NCBI GenBank assembly: GCA_963697525.1
Contig: OY969087.1
Span: forward strand, 5,456,001 to 5,520,000
DNA from: Bradymonas sp963697525
GTDB taxonomy: Bacteria; Myxococcota_A; Bradymonadia; Bradymonadales; Bradymonadaceae
Direction of reading: 5' to 3'
DNA: 64,000 bases
Position 1 is the stretch's first letter, and each line of letters begins with the position of its first letter. The position numbers were made by a program, and so were the translations under genes. The notes under the pieces are model-generated. The model was given only the letters and a program-made list of their open reading frames with translations. It was not told the origin of the DNA and did not search any database. This document shows, piece by piece, positions 58,547-64,000 of this stretch.

Positions 58547-60187
58547 TCACGCCGTCTGCGCTTTGGCGACGTCCTCCAGGTCGAGTTCGTGGATGGCCAC
58601 CTCGCGCATCTTGAACTTCTGGATCTTGCCGGTCACCGTCATCGGGAAGTCGTCGACGAATTTCCAGAACGCGGGGATCTTGAACGTCGCGATCTGGTCC
58701 TTGCAGAACTCGCGCATCTGCTCGGCGGTGAGCTCGCGGCCGACCTTGGGCTTGACCCAGGCCATGACCTCTTCGCCGTATTTTTCCGAGGGCACGCCGA
58801 TGACCTGCACGCTCTCGACCTGCGGGTGGGTGTGCAAAAACTCCTCGATCTCGCGCGGATAGATATTCTCGCCGCCGCGAATGATCATGTCCTTGATGCG
58901 ACCGACGATGTTGACGTAGCCGTCGGTGTCCATGGTGGCCAGGTCGCCGGTGTGCATCCAATGCGCCTGGTCGATGGCCTCGTGGGTCCCCTCGGCGTTG
59001 TTCCAATAGCCCAACATCACGCTGTAGCCGCGGGTGCACAGCTCACCGGACTGCCCTCGGGGCACGATTTCGCGCGTCTCGGGGTCGACGATCTTGACCT
59101 CGACGTGCGGGTGAACCTGGCCGACGGTGGACACGCGCTTGTCCAGCGGGTCGTCGCGCTTGGTCTGGGTAGACACCGGCGAGGTCTCGGTCATCCCGTA
59201 GCAGATGGTCACCTCGGGCATGTGCATCTTGGACTGCACCTGCTTCATGACCTCGATGGGACACGACGAGCCCGCCATCACGCCCGTGCGCAGGCTGGAC
59301 AGGTCGAACTCGTCGAAGCGCGGGTGGTTGAGCTCGGAGATGAACATGGTGGGCACCCCGTAAAGGGAGGTGCACTGCTCTTTCTCAATCGTCTCGAGGA
59401 CGGCCTCGGCCTCGAAGCTCTCGCCGGGCACGACCATGGTCGCGCCGTGGGAGGTGCACGCCAGGTTGCCGATCACCATGCCGAAGCAATGGTAAAACGG
59501 CACCGGGATGCACACCCGGTCGGCCTGGGTGTAGGCGAGCTCCTCACCGATGAAATAGGCGTTGTTCAAAATATTGTGGTGCGACAGGGTCGCGCCCTTG
59601 GGAAAGCCCGTCGTCCCCGAGGTGTACTGGATGTTGATGGGGTCGTCGAACTGCAGGGTGCGCTCGCGGCGCTGCAGGTCGCTGTCGCCCACATCGGCGG
59701 CGGCGCGCAGCATCGCCTCCCAATCGTCCTCGAGCACGAGCACCTCCCGAAGCGTCTCACACTTACCGCGCACCTTCTCGAGGATGGCGCGGTAATCGGT
59801 GCTTCGAAATCCCTGGGACATCAGCAGGAGGCTGACCTCGGACTGGTTGAGCGCGTATTTGAGCTCGGCGGCTTTGTAGGCGGGGTTGACGTTGACCAAA
59901 ATAGCCCCGATGCGCGCGGTGGCATATTGGGCGATGACCCACTCATAGCGATTGGGCGACCAGATGCCCACCCGCTCGCCCTTGTGCACGTCCAGGGCCA
60001 TGAGGCCCTTGGCAGCGCGCTCGACTTGGTCCCACAGCTCGGCGTACGTCGCCCGATAATCCTGCGAGTTCACCACCAACGCATCGGCGTCGGGGTATTT
60101 CTGCACGGTGCGCCGAAGGTTCTCGCTGATCGTCTCGCCCAGAAGCGGGGTCTCGCTGGTGCCATGTACATACGAAAGCTTCTCCAT
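58547..60187 (-). CDS. Fatty acyl-CoA synthetase (AMP-binding)
   Basis: The product is 546 residues from the ATG at 60187, preceded by GAGGCGACGACG. The adenylate-forming motifs are YTSGTTGFPKG (188-198, phosphate loop), YGMTETSP (330-337), HTGD (412-415), GRIKDMIIRGGENIYPREIE after it, and the catalytic Lys521 in TGKIQK. Length and motifs fit medium- or long-chain acyl-CoA synthetases, which activate fatty acids with ATP and CoA. Chain length cannot be read off. It supplies the ligand for the acyl-CoA-binding protein at 5371 in principle. It is divergent from the cytochrome gene at 60388; an open stretch upstream to 60367 is not credible. Confidence 0.9.
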   Translation of the reverse strand: MEKLSYVHGTSETPLLGETISENLRRTVQKYPDADALVVNSQDYRATYAELWDQVERAAKGLMALDVHKGERVGIWSPNRYEWVIAQYATARIGAILVNVNPAYKAAELKYALNQSEVSLLLMSQGFRSTDYRAILEKVRGKCETLREVLVLEDDWEAMLRAAADVGDSDLQRRERTLQFDDPINIQYTSGTTGFPKGATLSHHNILNNAYFIGEELAYTQADRVCIPVPFYHCFGMVIGNLACTSHGATMVVPGESFEAEAVLETIEKEQCTSLYGVPTMFISELNHPRFDEFDLSSLRTGVMAGSSCPIEVMKQVQSKMHMPEVTICYGMTETSPVSTQTKRDDPLDKRVSTVGQVHPHVEVKIVDPETREIVPRGQSGELCTRGYSVMLGYWNNAEGTHEAIDQAHWMHTGDLATMDTDGYVNIVGRIKDMIIRGGENIYPREIEEFLHTHPQVESVQVIGVPSEKYGEEVMAWVKPKVGRELTAEQMREFCKDQIATFKIPAFWKFVDDFPMTVTGKIQKFKMREVAIHELDLEDVAKAQTA

Positions 60188-60387
60188 CGTCGTCGCCTCG
60201 CCGGTTGGTATGCCGTTGTCATGGATGTCGCGCAGGAAGGTTGTCACGCGCGCAGCTTCTTCAAGTCCCACCCGCCCGCAGGACCGCAGATAGTTGCCGA
60301 CGTTGCAGGGCCTCGGGTAATTCGGGTAGCGTGGCACCGAGCACCGGCGTGGGAGCCGGCCCGACACGCTCCGCGATCGATATTCTG

Positions 60388-61917
60388 ATGCGCAATCTGT
60401 TCACATCTGGCCGCGCCTATGCGGCCCTCGCCGCGCTGGTTTTTACCATCGGGGCAGTGATGTACGTGGCACGCGTCCACCGCCCGTCGAGCCGCGTCGC
60501 CGACGGGTCGGACGCGACCGCGGGCGACTCCGCCCAGGCCTATCCCAGCCGCGCGGACGCGGGATCGGCGCCCGGGGCGGCGTCCACCCGGAATGTCAGT
60601 GAGCGCTCGTGGGCGTTTTACTCCAGCCGGCCATCTTTCCAGCGCCCGCGCCCGCCCACGAAGGTCCCCGCGGGCCTGCCCGATATGCGCGCGGAGACCT
60701 GCGGAAGCTGTCACAAGGCCATCTACCGGGAGTGGAAGCTCTCCACCCACAGCCACGCCTGGCTGGACGACGCCCAATTCCAGGCCGAGCTTCGCAAGTC
60801 GCGCGGCGTCGACGACCCGCACACCCAGGACGACGTGGGTTGGATGTGCGTCAACTGCCACACCCCCAACTTTCGCCAGTTGCCCGAGGTGGTCGTGGGC
60901 CTGAAGAAGGGCGACATCTCCAGGCCGGTCTACGCCGACAACCCCACCTTCGACGTCGACCTGCAGGACGAGGCCATCACCTGCGCGACCTGCCACGTAC
61001 GCAACGGCATCGTCTACGGGCCCTACGCCGGCCTGGACGCGCCCCACCCCACGGCCAAAGATCCGGACCTGCGCTCCGAGCGCGTCTGCACGCGCTGCCA
61101 CAACGTGCAGGCGCAATTCCCCCGCCAGAACCTCGGGTGCTTCTTTTCGACCGGCGAGGAGTGGGCATCCAGCCGCTACGGCGCGGCCGACCACTACTGC
61201 GAGAAGTGTCACATGCCCCAGGTTCGCCGCAAACTCGCCGCCGACTTCGACCGACCCGCGCGGCTGACCCGACACCACTGGTTTGGCGGCTCGCTCATCC
61301 CCAAAAAGCCGGCCTATGCCGACGACTTAAAGCGGCTTCGCAAGGTCTACGGCACGGCCGTCGAGATCGCGCTCATCGAGCCCGAGTCGGACACACCTCC
61401 GGCCGGCGAGCACGACCCCAACTTCGGCACCGACTCGACGCGCTGTGCCGCCAACCAGCCGTGTACGCGGCTGTGGGTGCGCCTGACCAACAAGAACGCC
61501 GGCCACGACTTTCCCACCGGCGATCCCGAGCGCCACGCCGACATCACCGTGGTCGCGCGCGACGCCCACGGCAAGACCATCGCCCGGGCGAGCGACCGCA
61601 TCGCCGCGCACTACCAGTGGTGGCCGACCGTGAAAAAGCTGAGCACCAACCGCATCCCGCCGGGCGACCACCACGACATCGTCCTCGAGGTGCCCGGCGC
61701 TCACCGTGCGTTCACCGTCGCGATCGTCGGGCGCAAATTCCGCATGTACAAAAAGGCCTTCGAGCACCACCATCTGGACGGCAAATACGTGCGCGGGCGC
61801 ACCTTCCACACCTCGACATGGAAGGTCGACAAGCACGGTCACCCCACCTTGCAGCAAGTCTCCGATGATTGGGGCACGCGAACCACGCTCGCCCACGATT
61901 GGCCCGAGCCACGCTGA
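60388..61917 (+). CDS. Five-heme c-type cytochrome
   Basis: The product is 509 residues from the ATG at 60388; the frame is open to 60205 but that part overlaps the divergent synthetase gene. An N-terminal helix (AYAALAALVFTIGAVMYVAR) anchors or exports it. Five CxxCH motifs follow: CGSCH (105), CVNCH (154), CATCH (199), CTRCH (234) and CEKCH (271). The spacing resembles cytochrome c554/c-552-like proteins. The C-terminal 200 residues are a heme-free beta domain (WVRLTNKNAGHDFPTGDPER). It probably carries electrons in the periplasm; partner and direction are unknown. No biogenesis gene is nearby. Confidence 0.87.
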   Translation: MRNLFTSGRAYAALAALVFTIGAVMYVARVHRPSSRVADGSDATAGDSAQAYPSRADAGSAPGAASTRNVSERSWAFYSSRPSFQRPRPPTKVPAGLPDMRAETCGSCHKAIYREWKLSTHSHAWLDDAQFQAELRKSRGVDDPHTQDDVGWMCVNCHTPNFRQLPEVVVGLKKGDISRPVYADNPTFDVDLQDEAITCATCHVRNGIVYGPYAGLDAPHPTAKDPDLRSERVCTRCHNVQAQFPRQNLGCFFSTGEEWASSRYGAADHYCEKCHMPQVRRKLAADFDRPARLTRHHWFGGSLIPKKPAYADDLKRLRKVYGTAVEIALIEPESDTPPAGEHDPNFGTDSTRCAANQPCTRLWVRLTNKNAGHDFPTGDPERHADITVVARDAHGKTIARASDRIAAHYQWWPTVKKLSTNRIPPGDHHDIVLEVPGAHRAFTVAIVGRKFRMYKKAFEHHHLDGKYVRGRTFHTSTWKVDKHGHPTLQQVSDDWGTRTTLAHDWPEPR

Positions 61918-61923
61918 TCACGC

Positions 61924-63021
61924 TCAGCCGAACAAATCGCGAAGCCGGCCGGCCATCTGCCCCAGCGCCGACCGAGGTCGCGCCGGCTTCTCGCGCTCTC
62001 GGGCGCACTCGGTGCGCACCCGGTCGATCTCGGATTGGTCGATCAGGCCGCTGGCCCGGGCGTGCTTGGCAGCCTCGAGCGTGTTCTCGACCAAGAGCAT
62101 GTCCACGCCGCGGGCGCACACGTCGTCGGCGATGGCGCGCACGACGCGGTCGCGTTCGTCGGGAGTGACGTCTCGCACGTACACCGCCTCGATGCGCTCC
62201 GGGTTGTCGCGCACGATCTTGTGGTAGATCTCCGGGTCTTTCTGGCCGGAGTCACCGATGAGCACGAACGTCAGCTTCGGGTAGGTGTCCAGAATATGCT
62301 GGATATGATCGAGCTTGTAGCGCTCGTGGCCCGTCTTGATGAATTTGTCGCTGTCGAATCCGAAGTCCTTCAAAAAGATCGTGCCCGCCGGAATGTCGCG
62401 AAACTCCATGAACTCGACGAATAGCTCGTACAAGTTCCACGGCGACGACGACACGTACCAGATGGGGTTGGTGGGTCGGGCGCGGTCATCCTGCAACGCC
62501 CGGTAAAACGCGGCCACGCCGGGAAAGGGCACCCGCGTTCTGGGCCCGTTGAGCAGCACGACGCGCGCCTGGCGCAGCAGGCCGGTCGCCCCGGTCTCCA
62601 CGATGGTGTCGTCGATGTCGCTGATGACACCGAATTGGGGGTTGGAGGGCACCTGGACTTTGGCGTCGAACGCGAAGGTGGGCTGGTGGACGCGCGGCTT
62701 CGGGGAGACGAGCTCCAGATCGACGTCGTACCACAGGTCGTCGACCACCAGGGCCTCGCCGGGAGGCACGTCCAGGTCGAAATAGCCCTCCCAGTCGGTC
62801 TGCACCTCGTAGTCGCGCTCGCCGATGACCACGCGCACCACCGCCTTGGGCACCTCGTCGGTGTGGTAGCGCCGAAACATATTTCGCAGGTTTTCGAGCT
62901 CGTTGTCGGCGTCACTAGACTCGACCTTGTCGTCGGCGAGCACCCGCCCCTTGAGGAACAGGCGGTTGTCGTTGCCGTAGCCGTTGTAGCCGACGACGCG
63001 AATCTGGTCGAAATAGCCCAC
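61924..63021 (-). CDS. App1-like phosphatase (DUF2183), probable N-terminal frameshift
   Basis: From the GTG at 63021 the product is 365 residues. The App1/DUF2183 motif DIDDT (135-139) is followed by IVETGATGLLRQ and FPGVAAFYRAL; later come IWYVSSSPWNLYELFVEFME and LTFVLIGDSGQKDPEIYHKI, all typical of HAD-like phosphatidate phosphatases. The GTG has no clear ribosome-binding site. A better start is the ATG at 63106, after AGAGGTATCCC, giving HLPSQIKHAIGAYERQ, but it is out of frame: dropping one base of the A4 run (TTTT at 63053-63056 on the plus strand) would join it to ILIGHALRKRVGYFDQ. The full protein would then have about 393 residues. Confidence 0.82.
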   Translation of the reverse strand: MGYFDQIRVVGYNGYGNDNRLFLKGRVLADDKVESSDADNELENLRNMFRRYHTDEVPKAVVRVVIGERDYEVQTDWEGYFDLDVPPGEALVVDDLWYDVDLELVSPKPRVHQPTFAFDAKVQVPSNPQFGVISDIDDTIVETGATGLLRQARVVLLNGPRTRVPFPGVAAFYRALQDDRARPTNPIWYVSSSPWNLYELFVEFMEFRDIPAGTIFLKDFGFDSDKFIKTGHERYKLDHIQHILDTYPKLTFVLIGDSGQKDPEIYHKIVRDNPERIEAVYVRDVTPDERDRVVRAIADDVCARGVDMLLVENTLEAAKHARASGLIDQSEIDRVRTECAREREKPARPRSALGQMAGRLRDLFG

Positions 63022-63187
63022 CCGCTTGCGCAGCGCATGGCCGATGAGAATCCTTTTGGCGCTCGTAGGCGCCGATGGCGTGCTTGATTTGACTGGGAAG
63101 GTGCATGGGATACCTCTGAACAGCGGGGTTCTTCCCTTAAATGTTGCACGTGATGACGATGCGCCAAATCACAACACGACGTCGCCG

Positions 63188-64000
63188 TCAAAGCAACTCC
63201 AACGAGCGAAGAACGCCCAGCGCGCGTTCGACGACCTCGTCGACCGAGCCCTCCGCGGACAGCGCGTGCGTGACGCGCGCGCTGTCCGCGGAGGGCGCCT
63301 CCCAGGCCTCGGCCATCTTGCGATAGATGTCCCAGCCGGCGTCGGAGACGTCGCCGGTGCGCGCGTCGAGGCGTGCTTGCGCGGTGTCGGAGCTCGTCTC
63401 ACAGACCAGAAAGAGGCCGGGAACGCCGTAGTGGCGCGCGCACTCCAAAAAGATCGCCCGGCGCGCCTCGCTGGTGAAGGTGGCGTCGACGATGACGCGC
63501 TCGCCGACCTGCAGGCGCGCCTGGGCGCGGCGCAGGCATTCGGCGTAGGTCTTGGCGGACCACTCGGCGGTGTAGATCCCCTGGCCGAAGGCCGCCCGGC
63601 CGCTGGTGTGCGGGTCGATCCCGGCGAGCTCTTTGCGCACGACGTCGGTGTCGATGACCGTAAAGTTGGCCCGCTCGGCCAGCGTGTGAGCGAGCGTGGA
63701 CTTGCCCGTGCCGGGAAGGCCCCCGACGAGCACCAGCGCCGGGCGCCGCCTGGGCGCCTCCAGCCGCCCGAGGGCGAGCAGCCAATGCGCGCGGGCCTTT
63801 CGCCGCGCCTCGTCGCGCGCCGTGTCGTCGATTTCGGCCTCGGCGGCCTTGATACCCTCGACTTTGGCGCGCACGGCCGCGCGGTAGGCGACATAAAACG
63901 GCAGCAGCGCCGCTCCCTCGGCGTCGCCGGACGCCCGGATATAGGCGTCAGCGAGCGCGCCCGACAGGTCGCGACGGCCGACGAAGTCGAGGTCCATCAC
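63188..64000 (-). CDS. APH/ATP-binding (AAA, zeta-toxin-like) kinase, 3' part
   Basis: The gene runs off the window edge; 270 residues of its C-terminal side are visible. It opens with VMDLDFVGRRDLSGALADAY, typical of the junction in proteins that fuse an aminoglycoside-phosphotransferase-like domain to a P-loop domain. The P-loop is VGGLPGTGKSTLAHTLA, and FTVIDTDVVRKELAG, then VGERVIVDATFTSEARRAIF follow, as in COG0645-type kinases. The first domain should lie outside. Biological role is unclear; such proteins are not shown to give drug resistance. A perfect hairpin (63249-63295) lies within its coding sequence. Confidence 0.8.
   Translation of the reverse strand: MMDLDFVGRRDLSGALADAYIRASGDAEGAALLPFYVAYRAAVRAKVEGIKAAEAEIDDTARDEARRKARAHWLLALGRLEAPRRRPALVLVGGLPGTGKSTLAHTLAERANFTVIDTDVVRKELAGIDPHTSGRAAFGQGIYTAEWSAKTYAECLRRAQARLQVGERVIVDATFTSEARRAIFLECARHYGVPGLFLVCETSSDTAQARLDARTGDVSDAGWDIYRKMAEAWEAPSADSARVTHALSAEGSVDEVVERALGVLRSLELL
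63249..63295. repeat. Perfect 18-bp inverted repeat inside the kinase gene
   Basis: CCCTCCGCGGACAGCGCG at 63249-63266 is mirrored exactly at 63278-63295, with an 11-nt loop. It encodes APSADSARVTHALSAEG near the C terminus of the kinase. Such a strong stem within a gene is unusual. Confidence 0.75.

Overview
The window is high-GC, gene-dense, Gram-negative chromosome. Outer-membrane barrel proteins and lipoboxes give the Gram-negative call. A Ser/Thr kinase with a membrane anchor, CxxCH lipoproteins, HEAT and DUF4132 proteins and a large sulfatase set suggest a former deltaproteobacterium (Myxococcota/Bradymonadia-like). That placement is inference from gene content only. I saw no rRNA, tRNA, CRISPR array, transposase or phage gene.

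Layout. 1-9.1 kb: a START-like secreted protein, a HEAT-repeat protein, a DUF4132 protein, an M23 peptidase, an acyl-CoA-binding protein, a CPBP protease with an ArsR-type regulator, and twin lipoproteins with paired CxxCH motifs. 9.1-16.6 kb: a GH15 glucoamylase/trehalase-like enzyme with two DUF4239 proteins and a BASS transporter, then an SMP-30 lactonase, an HdeD protein and a HAD phosphatase. 16.6-29.2 kb: five DUF1254/DUF1214 genes of two types (A: 16612, 21429, 27808; B: 18284, 20018). Among them lie a MarC protein, a D-aminoacylase-like amidohydrolase, a broken AI-2E transporter gene and another DUF4239 gene. 29.7-52.8 kb: about 23 kb entirely on the minus strand. It holds four sulfatases, both known types of sulfatase-activating enzyme (anaerobic radical-SAM maturase and formylglycine-generating enzyme), predicted outer-membrane barrels, a second BASS-DUF4239 pair, and DUF202, DUF1622, DUF2092 and DUF6515 proteins. 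52.9-64 kb: an AmpG-like permease, a cold-shock protein, a zinc-ribbon protein, a Ser/Thr kinase, an MBL hydrolase, an acyl-CoA synthetase, a five-heme cytochrome, an App1-type phosphatase, and the 3' part of an APH/ATP-binding kinase gene cut by the window edge.

The most unusual feature is a family of long imperfect palindromes, about 240-285 bp when complete, between 18.0 and 34.4 kb. Arms and complete copies separate the DUF1254, MarC/amidohydrolase and outer-membrane genes as if these were cassettes. The left arm also encodes the last codons and stop of type-A DUF1254 genes. A second palindrome type lies between the sulfatase-region genes. Three genes (20018, 25604-26711, 61924-63106) each look disrupted by one extra A/T base, which could be real decay or assembly error.

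How the genes may work together (inference): the sulfatases plus their maturases would desulfate extracellular or periplasmic organosulfates. The barrels and BASS carriers could move the substrates or products. The DUF1254/DUF1214, DUF4239, DUF202 and DUF1622 proteins recur beside them without an assigned role.
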